DNA of 64,000 nucleotides, taken from positions 62,001 to 126,000 of the forward strand of contig JAFEGH010000009.1 in the NCBI GenBank assembly GCA_018240065.1, read 5' to 3'. The notes beneath the pieces were generated by a model. It searched no databases. It worked only from the letters and a program-made list of their open reading frames with translations, and was not told the origin of the DNA. Made by a program: the position numbers and the translations under genes. The stretch is from Verrucomicrobiota bacterium. GTDB taxonomy: Bacteria; Chlamydiota; Chlamydiia; Chlamydiales; Rhabdochlamydiaceae. The first letter of the stretch is position 1, and every line of letters starts with the position of its first letter. Below, piece after piece: positions 8,718 through 17,288 of the stretch.

Positions 8718-9513
8718 TCCCCGCATGGGAAGCATCGGCATTTTCGATTCAGGATTCGGCGGGCTTACCGTGATGCGCGCTATTCGCGAACTCATGCCCC
8801 ATGAGAACATCATCTATTTCGGAGACACCGCGCGCCTTCCCTATGGAAGCAAAAGCGCGGAGACGATCCTCCGCTACTCATTAGAGAACGCCTCCTTCCT
8901 CGCAACTCAAGGGATAAAAGTCCTCGTCATCGCCTGCAACACCTCCTGTTCCGCCGCCTTGGACGAGGTGCGTAAGGCCTCCAACATCCCTGTCATCGGC
9001 ATCACCGAACAGGGAGTCGAAGAGGTCGTCCGGTTATTTCCTGATGGAAAAATCGGCATCCTCGGCACCAGGGCCACCATCACTTCCGGCATCTACCAGC
9101 AGCAGATCCTCTCCCGCTGCACCACGCTAGAACTCTTCGCCATCTCCTGTCCTCTATTCGTTCCCCTCGTCGAAGAAGGTTATGTCGAACATCCGATGAG
9201 CGCGCTTGTCGTGCAGGAATACCTCCGTCCTTTAAAGAATCGCGGGATCAAGGGGATCCTTCTCGGATGCACTCACTACCCTTTGCTTCAGGAGACCATC
9301 CAGCAGGAGCTAGGCCCCGATGTGCAGCTATTGGATCCAGCGATTGCATGCGCAGAAAAAACGAAGGCTCTGCTCGAAGAAATGAACCTTCTTAATCCCT
9401 CCTCCACTCTTCCCCATTACCAATTTTTCGTATCGGACGATCCCGAAAAATTCCGACTCCTGGGGAAAGCTTTTCTCAACTACCCCATCGAACATGTCTC
9501 CCAAAAGTGTTGA
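8704..9513 (+). CDS. murI: Glutamate racemase
   Basis: Cofactor-independent racemase converting L- to D-glutamate for peptidoglycan precursor synthesis, 269 residues. The signature GIFDSGFGGLTV is at residues 12-23. The two catalytic cysteines lie in VIACNTSCSA (Cys78) and LLGCTHYPLL (Cys189). ATG 8704 is used; ATG 8725 (MGSIGIFDSG) is an alternative closer to the usual N-terminus. The start is inside the LysM gene, so it is probably translationally coupled to the Tol-Pal-LysM operon. This links D-amino-acid supply to the envelope division machinery. Confidence 0.95.
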   Translation: MTHPDPRMGSIGIFDSGFGGLTVMRAIRELMPHENIIYFGDTARLPYGSKSAETILRYSLENASFLATQGIKVLVIACNTSCSAALDEVRKASNIPVIGITEQGVEEVVRLFPDGKIGILGTRATITSGIYQQQILSRCTTLELFAISCPLFVPLVEEGYVEHPMSALVVQEYLRPLKNRGIKGILLGCTHYPLLQETIQQELGPDVQLLDPAIACAEKTKALLEEMNLLNPSSTLPHYQFFVSDDPEKFRLLGKAFLNYPIEHVSQKC

Positions 9514-9845
9514 TCATTTGAGATCGGTTTAATAATACCGAAAGCTCCCTCTTGCTCCGGCTTCGCAGCTCCACATCTGAACCATTAAAACAACCTCATT
9601 TGTGGAGTTTGCGCAAATAATGCGTGAAAAAAATTTAAATACTCTGTTGAATTGGGTACGAGCTGCATAACGGAAATTCTTAATGAGCGGGCCAACATGA
9701 AATCTCGCGCAGCTCAATGATCGCAAGCTGGTTAGTATTCAATTAATATAAACCAACTTACGATCATTGAGTCTCGAGGCTTCGACACAGCCTCCCCATT
9801 TCCGTTGAGTAGCACTAGCACAATCATGAACCCGGACTGATTACG
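9514..9845. other. 332-base intergenic region between murI and the response regulator
   Basis: No convincing gene is seen. A 65-codon minus-strand frame (9529-9726) lacks family features and a good ribosome site. The main structure is the inverted repeat at 9713-9771, listed separately. The response regulator ATG at 9846 follows a short leader without an obvious strong Shine-Dalgarno sequence. Confidence 0.5.
9713..9771. repeat. Inverted repeat, two 21-base arms
   Basis: Left arm 9713-9733 and right arm 9751-9771 are reverse complements except at two positions, with a 17-base AT-rich loop. Read from the minus strand both mismatches become G-U pairs, so a minus-strand transcript would fold into a complete 21-pair hairpin. 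No T-run follows, so it is not a standard terminator. It could be an operator, a processing site or a remnant mobile-element end. Confidence 0.7.
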
Positions 9846-10571
9846 ATGAGCCACAAAAAGCGCATTCTGTTAATTGAAGATGAAGAAGATATCGCCGCTC
9901 TGATCAAGCTGCAAGCGGAAGCCTCCGGCTATAAAATGCACGTCGAGGTCGACGGCATCAACGGATACCGCGCCATCGAAAGAGAAAAACCCGATCTCGT
10001 CATCCTCGACATCATGCTGCCTGGCCAAAACGGCTTCGACGTCTGCAGAAAAATCAAAAGCAATCCAGAGCTGAGAACAATTCCTGTGATCATTCTCACG
10101 GCAAAAGGAGAAGAGCTCGACATGGTCCTCGGGCTTGAGCTGGGAGCCGACGACTACGTTGCCAAACCCTTCTCCCCCAAAGTGCTCTTCTCTCGTATCA
10201 AGGCAGTCCTGCGCCGTAGCAAAGAACCGGAAAAAGCTCCCAAAACACTCAGCTTCGGCGATTTTACACTGGAAGTGGATCGCTACCTTTTGAGAAAAGG
10301 GGATAAAATCATCACGATCACACTTTCTGAATTCGGCATCCTGCGCCGCCTGCTGACGAACCGCGGAAAAGTCCTCACTCGCAATCAACTCCTCGACGAT
10401 ATCCATAATGACGACGCCTTCATCGTCGATCGCAACATCGACGTGCACATCGCTTCACTGCGCAAAAAACTCGGCCCCAATTTCGACTGGATCGAGACAG
10501 TGCGCGGCGTCGGCTACCGTTTCCGAGAGGAACCGACCGCTATGCCGACGGGCAAAAAAGCCTCAGCGTAA
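9846..10571 (+). CDS. OmpR/PhoB-family response regulator
   Basis: DNA-binding response regulator of 241 residues. The receiver domain (about 5-120) has the acidic pocket at IEDEED (residues 10-15), a phospho-acceptor Asp55 in VILDIMLPG, ILTA and the conserved Lys in DDYVAKPFSP. The winged-helix domain (about 140-232) ends with VRGVGYRF, diagnostic of the OmpR class. No histidine kinase is adjacent, so it is an orphan here. Chlamydial ChxR belongs to the same class but is known to lack the canonical receiver residues; this protein keeps them. Orthology with ChxR is possible but not shown. Confidence 0.92.
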   Translation: MSHKKRILLIEDEEDIAALIKLQAEASGYKMHVEVDGINGYRAIEREKPDLVILDIMLPGQNGFDVCRKIKSNPELRTIPVIILTAKGEELDMVLGLELGADDYVAKPFSPKVLFSRIKAVLRRSKEPEKAPKTLSFGDFTLEVDRYLLRKGDKIITITLSEFGILRRLLTNRGKVLTRNQLLDDIHNDDAFIVDRNIDVHIASLRKKLGPNFDWIETVRGVGYRFREEPTAMPTGKKASA

Positions 10572-10674
10572 ACGGTCTATTACAAGCATTGAAACCCAAA
10601 GTTCAGGTTGACATCCTCTTTGCTCCTTGAATATGGTGGGCAATAGATGATCCTTCAAAGAGCTTCAGGTCTCT

Positions 10675-11928
10675 ATGCTGTTCAATCAACGGAAAATAAA
10701 GCGCGCTCTTTTCCCTGTACTGCTCACTTACTTCCTCGATAATTTCGGCCTGGCCATCATCTATCCGATCTTCACTCCTCTGCTGATCAAGTCGGAGCAT
10801 TCGATCCTCTCCTACGCAACGCCATATTTCGAAAGGAATATCCTTCTGGGACTATTGATCGCCAGCTTCCCGCTTGCGCAATTCTTCGGGGCCCCCATCA
10901 TCGGCCAATTTTCCGACCGCTTTGGCCGAAAACGGGCCTTCTACATCACAATACTGGGAACCGCGCTCGGCTACACGCTGACTGCCGTCTGTATCATGAC
11001 CCATTCCCTCACAGGTCTTTTCATCAGTCGATTCTGCACGGGACTTTTCGCAGGAAACCTCACCCTTTGCTTAGCTGCGATTGCCGACTTGAGTCCGGAC
11101 GACACTAGCCGCACCCGCAATTTCAGTCTAATCAGCGCCATTGGAGGAATGAGCTTCATCATCGCCATTATGTTCGGGGGCATCTTTTCCGATCCGAACA
11201 TTAGCAGCCATTTCAACCCCAGCTTCCCCTTTTGGATCACAGCCATATTATCCTACATCAATCTTGTTTGTATGATCGTTCTCTTCCATGAAACGCACAA
11301 AACTCCGCGCCACCCCGGCCTCAACCCCTTAAAAGGAATCCACAATCTCATTCAGGGGGTTCAAAGCAGGGAACTGCGAGTCATCTATACCGTCAATTTT
11401 CTTTTTATGCTCGCCTGGGTTGCTTCAATGCAGTTTCTACCCGCCTACCTTTTGGAACATTTTAAATTTAAGCTCGGGGATATCACGCTCTGCCTGATGG
11501 GAGTTGGAGCCATCTGGTCTCTTTCGAATCTAATCATCAATCGAAGGCTGGCCAAAAATTTATATCCCGGACAGCTGCTTCTTGGCAGCCTTTTGCTGCT
11601 TTCTCTGTCCCTTTTATTTACAATGATGACCCATGGCTCCACGACCTTCCTGATCTTCTTTTTTCCAGCCGTCTGTTTTGCTTCCCTTTGCTGGACCAAC
11701 GGCCTGGCCACAATCTCGCTTAAAGCTCCCTCCGCGATTCAGGGAAGCATCCTTGGGATCAACCAGTCGATGACTTCGATCGCAGCCATGCTCAGCCCAA
11801 TCCTAGGCGGAATCCTCACCGCCATTAATCAGCACGGCGTCTACGTCTTCGGGGGCATTTCCGCCCTCGCCGCCTTCTGCATCCTGCTCTCCTATAGAGC
11901 CTACGAGCACCACTCTTATCGCGACTAA
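10675..11928 (+). CDS. Major facilitator superfamily transporter
   Basis: Inner-membrane carrier of 417 residues with about 12 predicted helices. The loop between helices 2 and 3 has GAPIIGQFSDRFGRKRAFY, the MFS signature GxxxDRxGRR. It resembles the TetA/proton-antiporter branch of MFS in layout (DNFGLAIIYPIFTPLL at the start). It is paralogous to the carrier at 55784-57046, sharing DNFG, APLIG-like, SDRFGRKRAFY and NLxxCLAAIADLS. The substrate is unknown. It stands alone between the response regulator and an orphan gene. Confidence 0.88.
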   Translation: MLFNQRKIKRALFPVLLTYFLDNFGLAIIYPIFTPLLIKSEHSILSYATPYFERNILLGLLIASFPLAQFFGAPIIGQFSDRFGRKRAFYITILGTALGYTLTAVCIMTHSLTGLFISRFCTGLFAGNLTLCLAAIADLSPDDTSRTRNFSLISAIGGMSFIIAIMFGGIFSDPNISSHFNPSFPFWITAILSYINLVCMIVLFHETHKTPRHPGLNPLKGIHNLIQGVQSRELRVIYTVNFLFMLAWVASMQFLPAYLLEHFKFKLGDITLCLMGVGAIWSLSNLIINRRLAKNLYPGQLLLGSLLLLSLSLLFTMMTHGSTTFLIFFFPAVCFASLCWTNGLATISLKAPSAIQGSILGINQSMTSIAAMLSPILGGILTAINQHGVYVFGGISALAAFCILLSYRAYEHHSYRD

Positions 11929-11980
11929 TTTCGACAGACAACTTCATTTAAAAAATCATTAATACCAATTAATTCCACAA

Positions 11981-12009
11981 TTGAAAATCAATTAAACAGC
12001 GCATATAAT
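11981..12009 (+). promoter_or_regulatory. Near-consensus sigma-70-type promoter
   Basis: TTGAAA at 11981-11986 and a perfect TATAAT at 12004-12009 are separated by 17 bases. The region is very AT-rich and ends about 27 bases before the ATG of the next gene. No Shine-Dalgarno sequence is visible between promoter and start. Confidence 0.6.
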
Positions 12010-12036
12010 AAACAAAAATAAAATTTTAAAATAAAC

Positions 12037-13083
12037 ATGTCATCCCCTCTATTAAAATCCGTCATCCCTTCTCCCTGGCTTCATTATTCATTGCTCTCCG
12101 CCGCTGCATACATAGCGCCGCTGTTTCTTGAAATGGAAAAAAAGGACGTTGTTCTAAGAGTAGACCCTCTGCTCTCGCTGCATGCGCTGTTTAAACGAAC
12201 ACTCAGTGGAAAAGGGGATGAAAGGACTTTGAATAAAATACTCCATGCCATTCCCGCCACGACAAAACAGCAGATAGCATTCGAGATTTTCTGGGCAAGT
12301 GCGCAAGGAAAGAACATATGCGACCCCAAAGAACTCATGGCGATCATCGAAAAAGTCGCCTACACACGTTTGAACCGGACCGAGAGAACCCTGCGAAAAG
12401 AAATTAGCGTTTATTCGAACCTTGAAAAAACAGCCCTTCAGCCATCCTGTGTTTTTGATCTGGGACGCAAAGAGATTGAAGGAGGGCAGATCGGCTTTCA
12501 TAATGGAATAGCATGCCCTCTTGATTATGCGAAGTGGAATGCAGAGCAAATTTCCGACAAAGTTGCACAAGGGTACAATCTGCACTGCACCTACAGCGCT
12601 ACCTTAAATCTTCGATCTGACCTCACATCGGCAGTTCTTGGTCAATGCGGCATCCTTACTCCGCCCGTAGAAAAACTCCTGGAACGCTGGAGAAACTTTT
12701 TTAGCAAAGAGGGTTCCTCTCGGCTTTTGCAGCTCTGCCATAGCAGAGGAGCCATCGAAGTCAACAATGCGCTCAATCAACTACCCCCTGAACTGCAACA
12801 AAGGATCATCGTCATTACGCTCGCCCCCGCCTGTCTCATTCCTTCAGACAAGGCTTACCGTGTCGTGAACCTCCTGATCCCGGATGATCTGGTTGTCCAG
12901 ATCGCTTCCAACCGCCACCTCATGGATTGTCCCCACATTCTCAAGCTTTCTCCTCATGCTGATCATCCCGATCCGCACTATCCTCATGGAGCTAGCTTTA
13001 GAGAGCCTCTCTCTAAGATGGTCGATTGCTACATCCGGACCAATGATATTGTCGAGCAAGACTCTTCGAGCAGTACGATTTGA
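12037..13083 (+). CDS. Orphan protein with alpha/beta-hydrolase-like residues, copy 1
   Basis: Protein of 348 residues from ATG 12037, paralogous to the gene at 24295-25512. The shared C-terminal two thirds contains YNLHCTYSAT (about 180), LLQLCHSRGAIEVN (Ser236), RIIVITLAPACLI, a conserved Asp284 in VNLLIPDDLVVQIA and His317 in PHGASFRE. This Ser-Asp-His order and the small residues around the Ser recall the nucleophile elbow and triad of alpha/beta hydrolases, so a lipase- or esterase-like function is possible. It may belong to a chlamydia-specific family (perhaps related to DUF687), which is inference. There is no signal peptide; a mildly hydrophobic N-terminal stretch lies at about residues 15-32. 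The AT-rich promoter region is unlike the housekeeping genes. Confidence 0.82.
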   Translation: MSSPLLKSVIPSPWLHYSLLSAAAYIAPLFLEMEKKDVVLRVDPLLSLHALFKRTLSGKGDERTLNKILHAIPATTKQQIAFEIFWASAQGKNICDPKELMAIIEKVAYTRLNRTERTLRKEISVYSNLEKTALQPSCVFDLGRKEIEGGQIGFHNGIACPLDYAKWNAEQISDKVAQGYNLHCTYSATLNLRSDLTSAVLGQCGILTPPVEKLLERWRNFFSKEGSSRLLQLCHSRGAIEVNNALNQLPPELQQRIIVITLAPACLIPSDKAYRVVNLLIPDDLVVQIASNRHLMDCPHILKLSPHADHPDPHYPHGASFREPLSKMVDCYIRTNDIVEQDSSSSTI

Positions 13084-13190
13084 AAAAGCTCTCCACTGCA
13101 TGGACCGTTTTTTAAAATCTCTTGCCATTCAGCGATCCCAAAGGTAAAAAGAAATCTTTTAAGTTGTTAACCCCAAAACGAGGTGATGAC

Positions 13191-13637
13191 ATGAGATTTG
13201 CTATTCTTTCTTTAGGAATTGGCGCAGCTGCGCTTGCCGGATGCGAGTCGGATGCAGGAACCGGCGCCATCGTCGGAGCAGGACTTGGCGCGGGAACAGG
13301 CGCGCTGATCAGCCCGACAGCAGGCGGCGTTCTGATCGGAGCCGGCGTCGGGGCCGCGACGGGAGCGATCGTTGGCGCCGCCCTCGATGCGCATGACCGC
13401 GATAACGTCCAGCGCAGCTCTCCACAAACGATGAAAAAGATCGACCACGGCGAACAACTCTCCATCGATGACATCAAAAAAATGTCAGAGGCCGGCATTG
13501 CAGACGATAAAATTATCGGCACCATCCAGTCGACTGGTAGCGTCTATCATCTCTCCTCCTCCGACGTGAAAGAGCTAAAACAGGACGGCGTTTCCCAGCG
13601 CGTGATCGATTATATGCTGCAGACAGCTTACGAATAA
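13191..13637 (+). CDS. Glycine-zipper lipoprotein
   Basis: Protein of 148 residues from ATG 13191, chosen because GAGGTGA lies just upstream and the reading begins with a lipoprotein signal ending in ALAGC (cysteine at about residue 17). After the cysteine, about 60 residues are Gly/Ala-rich with repeated GAGxGAGTGA-like spacing, typical of glycine-zipper outer-membrane proteins. The C-terminal half (DIKKMSEAGIADDKIIGTI and SSSDVKELKQDGVSQRVIDYML) has two similar helical units. The envelope location is well supported; the role is unknown. An upstream in-frame TTG would add 23 residues in front of the leader and is rejected. Confidence 0.88.
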   Translation: MRFAILSLGIGAAALAGCESDAGTGAIVGAGLGAGTGALISPTAGGVLIGAGVGAATGAIVGAALDAHDRDNVQRSSPQTMKKIDHGEQLSIDDIKKMSEAGIADDKIIGTIQSTGSVYHLSSSDVKELKQDGVSQRVIDYMLQTAYE

Positions 13638-13779
13638 ACTTAAAGCCGCCTGTTTTTCATTGAGAAAAACAAGCTGCTCTATAAAATCGAGAGTCGAAGA
13701 TGCAGCGGGTAAACTTGGCTTTAGGAAGCAAATTTAATGCCGTTTTGCCATCTGCGCCTAACTCCAGTGAGACATTTCC

Positions 13780-14850
13780 ATGACAACGCCAGACGCCTTT
13801 TTAAAAGCAGACCTGAGCAATCGCGCTCCATTCAACAAAGCGCAATTCGATGACCTGACCGATCGCTACTGCTCGGAAGCGCTCGAGGTCTTCAAACAGG
13901 TGACGCGCCAGTACGCTCTCTTCCACATTACCTTTTTCTCCATCGGGATTCTGGAGCTTGCCGCTTTCGTCCTCTTCTTTTCTTTCCTGACCAAAACGAC
14001 CATCTTCGCTTTTTCACTGGCGGGACTTTTCCTCACTGTGTTCACCTATTTCGTCCTTCTGTTCTATCTCCAAGCGAAAAAGCCACAGCAGCTTTACGAT
14101 GTGAGAAGCAGCTTTCTGAACGCCTGCAAAGCGACCTTGCATCTTGAGAAAAGTTCAGGGGAATACCACCTTGCCGTCGCCTCCGCTCTACAGCGGATGC
14201 TGACCACGCTCCATCGCCAGGAATATTCCTATTATTCTCTGCCCGCCTCTTTCGAGACGCTCTCTCCGCTCATGCAGAAATTCAGCGTCTGGACCCACTG
14301 GAAAGACCTGCATCAGATGAAAGAACTGCTCCTGCTGATGATCATCAAAGAAAAGATCGAGCTCATCAAGCTCCAGCCTACCGACCTCGAGTCCCATGCC
14401 CGCCTCGCGGACGCCTATCTTGCCCTCTCGAAGCTCTATATGGACCCTCGCAAGCTCTATCTCAATGAAGAACACCTCTGGGTCTCTCCCGAGTACGCAT
14501 CGCCCGAAATGCTCGAGAAATTCAGGAAGGCCTCGCTAAAGGCAATCGAAGAGTACAAGATCCTCGACTCCTACGCCCCCAATGACCCCTGGGTCCATGC
14601 CCAGCTCGCGAGCATCTACCGCGACCTGGACCTTCCCCAGGAAGAAATGAGGGAATACGAAGCGATCCTCAAAGTCTCAAACGGCACCAGCGAAGTCCTT
14701 TTCCGCCTCGGCGTCCTCTACTTCGCCCACGGCTTCAGCGCCCAGGCCCTGCGCCTCTACGAGGCTCTGAAGAAGAATAATGACCCCAAAGCAGACGAGC
14801 TGATCGCCAGTTACGGTTCCTCTTTAAGCGATGAGTACCCCGAATCCTAA
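13780..14850 (+). CDS. Two-helix membrane protein with TPR-like C-terminal domain
   Basis: Protein of 356 residues, start ATG 13780. Two adjacent hydrophobic helices at about residues 45-70 and 72-97 form a membrane hairpin. The rest, from about 105, is alpha-helical with TPR-like repeats, clearest at 205-345 (SHARLADAYLALSKLY, WVHAQLASIYRDL, EVLFRLGVLYFAHG). TPR arrays mediate protein-protein contacts, so it is probably a membrane-anchored scaffold facing the cytoplasm. No specific family was recognised. It is followed by a shared convergent terminator region. Confidence 0.85.
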   Translation: MTTPDAFLKADLSNRAPFNKAQFDDLTDRYCSEALEVFKQVTRQYALFHITFFSIGILELAAFVLFFSFLTKTTIFAFSLAGLFLTVFTYFVLLFYLQAKKPQQLYDVRSSFLNACKATLHLEKSSGEYHLAVASALQRMLTTLHRQEYSYYSLPASFETLSPLMQKFSVWTHWKDLHQMKELLLLMIIKEKIELIKLQPTDLESHARLADAYLALSKLYMDPRKLYLNEEHLWVSPEYASPEMLEKFRKASLKAIEEYKILDSYAPNDPWVHAQLASIYRDLDLPQEEMREYEAILKVSNGTSEVLFRLGVLYFAHGFSAQALRLYEALKKNNDPKADELIASYGSSLSDEYPES

Positions 14851-14871
14851 ACTTAATGGATTCATCCAGGC

Positions 14872-14901
14872 AAAAAAAAGAGGGAGCCGGAAGGCTCCCT
14901 C
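14872..14901 (-). terminator. Intrinsic terminator for the 690-residue orphan gene
   Basis: A 9-pair perfect stem (14880-14888 with 14893-14901) with a GGAA loop is followed, on the minus strand, by eight T (plus-strand A-run 14872-14879). It lies 28 bases beyond the stop codon of the minus-strand gene. Confidence 0.85.
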
Positions 14902-14928
14902 ATCGAAGACTAGAGAACTATTTCTATT

Positions 14929-17001
14929 TTATGAATTCCTTGTCACTCCGTTAATCGCTTCTTGCATCGCTTGAACGCGGAAGTGATTCAATTCAGTTTC
15001 TGTCATAGCAGCTACTTTATCTCTCCATCCACCTTCTCTTAAGAATACGTTTTGGCCAAATCCCCATTCGTCTCTTTGAATTTTACCAGCGTTTCTCAGG
15101 ATGAAATAGAAATTTGCATAAACACTGTCCGCTATAGGCAGGCCCTTTACTTGTTTGTAATATTCATAAGCAGCGTTGTCGGTGGCCCTCGCGGTTTGAA
15201 CGGCTATAGCCAATGGAACCAGTTTCTGACGCTCTGCCTGGGCTGTTCCATTAATGACATGATCCGGAGCAGCTGGGGGAATGACAAGCTGAGGAATAGC
15301 GTCATCTCCAACTGGAACATGGAGCGGATCAGGATGCCCCAATACTACAGCTGAGGGAGTAGTTTGCGCTATTACTTGTGTGACCAGGGACTGCAATTCT
15401 CGATCCAATCTCTCAACTGCTTCAGTTTTTTGCGAGAAATCGCGTTCTGCCGCATTTTTTTTCTTTTCCAAGACAATTTTCATGTATTCGACATAATCAT
15501 TGACGAACGTCTTCTTACCCGCCTCAGTGCCTAAATCATACTCCGCTACAGGCTGATTGGAGACAAATGCTCTCATTCTATTGTATAGAGTCCTATCATC
15601 CAATTCCGCGAGGTAAACATCCGGCTGAATGGATGCCTTTAACTCGGCAAGCGAAGCATTATTGCCCTTTAAAACATCATCGATATATCCCAGACACTGT
15701 CCAAACGTCTTGGCAGGATTTCCAGAAACAGGCGCATCCTTGATGGCATCGATTTCCGGAGAATCTTGAACCACTAAATGAATGGACGCTACAAACGACT
15801 GCAATTCGAAGAAAGTCTTAGTCTTTAACGCAGACAGTTGGTTAACAAGATTGAGAACTTCACTTACTGCATTATGAGATTTTTCTGATCGCTCCTGTAA
15901 GTCGAGAGCTGTGAGTAATTGCCCCCTCTTTTCATCAACAACAAGATCTCGTTGGAATTTAGCCAGACGTGTCTGCACGGTGGTTAATTCACTTGTTACA
16001 CGCGCTTGGCGAGAAGAAGTAGACCTAATTTCTTGATCAAACTGGTAAAACGCGGTCCTCACTAGCCTGCTGGCAAAGGGAACTAACAAATTCTCGATCC
16101 AATAGGATTTTTGTTTCTTTTCCGCACTAATTCTGGTTCCATCTTTAAGAGCTATCAGATCTGTACGTTGCTCGTCTGTGATAGGAATATTATCTAATAT
16201 ATATTGAGCAACATGCTGCATGGACGCAGCTTTATTTAATTCCGAAAGCAGGGCTTGAACCTCAGCCAATGGAGCAATGAACCCTTTCCTTTGTGCATCA
16301 AAAACAGTCGCATCTGAATTAACATATTGTTGTAACTGCGTAATGTTAGCCAGAATCGAAGCACGCTTTAAGATGTCATCAGGGTTGGCTGACAGACTTT
16401 GAAGCTGTTGATCTAATTCAACTAATTTCTTTTTGGCAGCTTCCAACTTATCATTTCCTGTTGGAGCAATCTGAAGAGCCTGCAATTCGCGGACTCTCAG
16501 TTCAAGTGCTGGAACGATTTGATCCAAGGCAACGTTCACATTATCATTGAGGACCAATGCCTGTTTAGCGGGGTCAATCAGATCAGCTCTGACAGTTTCA
16601 AATTTTTCGATGATAGCGGAACTGCTGACCCTCTCGCCAAAGGTATTGGCAAGGGTGCGCACACAAGCAATCATGAAAGTGATAAAAAAGTTGTGGGTTT
16701 CTAAAGGAAGTCCGTCATCGGTTAGGAACAAGACGCTGAGACCCTTCTCGGAAAGATTTTCAGGCTTGAGCCTATCCGCGGCACGGGCTGCTCCAGGCGC
16801 GTTCAGACGCGCTGACATGAAGGTCAATTCGGCCATCAGAGCCTGACGATCGGGCTGATCCATCTTTTTGACGCGATTGATCAAGGACTGTTTATTGATC
16901 GCGCCCTGCGTGGTTCCGTCTTTCACGGTAGCGTCTGCGAAGTTAAACTGCGGTGAGAGGATAGTTCTCACTAAAAGACTATCTTTTACTTGGCCGGCCA
17001 T
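14929..17001 (-). CDS. Large orphan coiled-coil protein
   Basis: Protein of 690 residues from ATG 17001, preceded by GAGGTG at a good distance. No domain was recognised. It is largely alpha-helical with heptad-rich stretches, for example at about residues 165-235, 330-400 and 520-560. A proline-rich hinge follows at about 575-610 (VPVGDDAIPQLVIPPAAPDH). There is no signal peptide or clear membrane helix. The gene has a long AT-rich upstream region and its own terminator, so it is a single transcription unit. Its size, isolation and helical content fit a secreted effector or structural protein of an intracellular bacterium, but that is only inference. Confidence 0.85.
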   Translation of the reverse strand: MAGQVKDSLLVRTILSPQFNFADATVKDGTTQGAINKQSLINRVKKMDQPDRQALMAELTFMSARLNAPGAARAADRLKPENLSEKGLSVLFLTDDGLPLETHNFFITFMIACVRTLANTFGERVSSSAIIEKFETVRADLIDPAKQALVLNDNVNVALDQIVPALELRVRELQALQIAPTGNDKLEAAKKKLVELDQQLQSLSANPDDILKRASILANITQLQQYVNSDATVFDAQRKGFIAPLAEVQALLSELNKAASMQHVAQYILDNIPITDEQRTDLIALKDGTRISAEKKQKSYWIENLLVPFASRLVRTAFYQFDQEIRSTSSRQARVTSELTTVQTRLAKFQRDLVVDEKRGQLLTALDLQERSEKSHNAVSEVLNLVNQLSALKTKTFFELQSFVASIHLVVQDSPEIDAIKDAPVSGNPAKTFGQCLGYIDDVLKGNNASLAELKASIQPDVYLAELDDRTLYNRMRAFVSNQPVAEYDLGTEAGKKTFVNDYVEYMKIVLEKKKNAAERDFSQKTEAVERLDRELQSLVTQVIAQTTPSAVVLGHPDPLHVPVGDDAIPQLVIPPAAPDHVINGTAQAERQKLVPLAIAVQTARATDNAAYEYYKQVKGLPIADSVYANFYFILRNAGKIQRDEWGFGQNVFLREGGWRDKVAAMTETELNHFRVQAMQEAINGVTRNS

Positions 17002-17043
17002 AATTACACCTCAATATTTCATTCTTAGTTACTTTTAACTTTA

Positions 17044-17072
17044 ATTATAACAAATTGAATTATTTTAATTAA
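17044..17072 (-). promoter_or_regulatory. AT-rich upstream region with possible -10 of the 690-residue orphan
   Basis: On the minus strand a TATAAT lies at 17049-17044, about 45 bases before the start codon, with TTAATT 17 bases further upstream as a weak -35. The whole 17002-17190 stretch is strikingly AT-rich. Nothing else is seen in the 287-base gap. Confidence 0.35.
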
Positions 17073-17288
17073 TAAGAAATGTAAATTAAAAAATTATTAA
17101 TAAAGAAAAGCGCGTAAAATTGAGATCAATATCATAAATAATCATTTAAATTAGCAACACACGACACAAATGTAATATAAATATTTATAATTTCGAGAAG
17201 GCGTTAGGGAGAGGAGTCCAGAGCAATAGGTTGTAAGGTTCTCACCTTAAACAACTTAATGTGATATGCGGAAGCAACTCTCTTAAAA

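Noticed and set aside
9529..9726. 65-codon minus-strand frame in the murI/regulator gap
   Set aside because: No ribosome site, no recognisable feature, and next to an inverted repeat; kept as noncoding.
13122..13190. Longer start (TTG) for the glycine-zipper lipoprotein
   Set aside because: It would put 23 polar residues before the lipoprotein signal; the ATG at 13191 has a good ribosome site.
13651..13671. Hairpin (8-pair AT-rich stem) after the lipoprotein gene
   Set aside because: No T-run follows and the stem is nearly all A/T, so terminator function is not supported.
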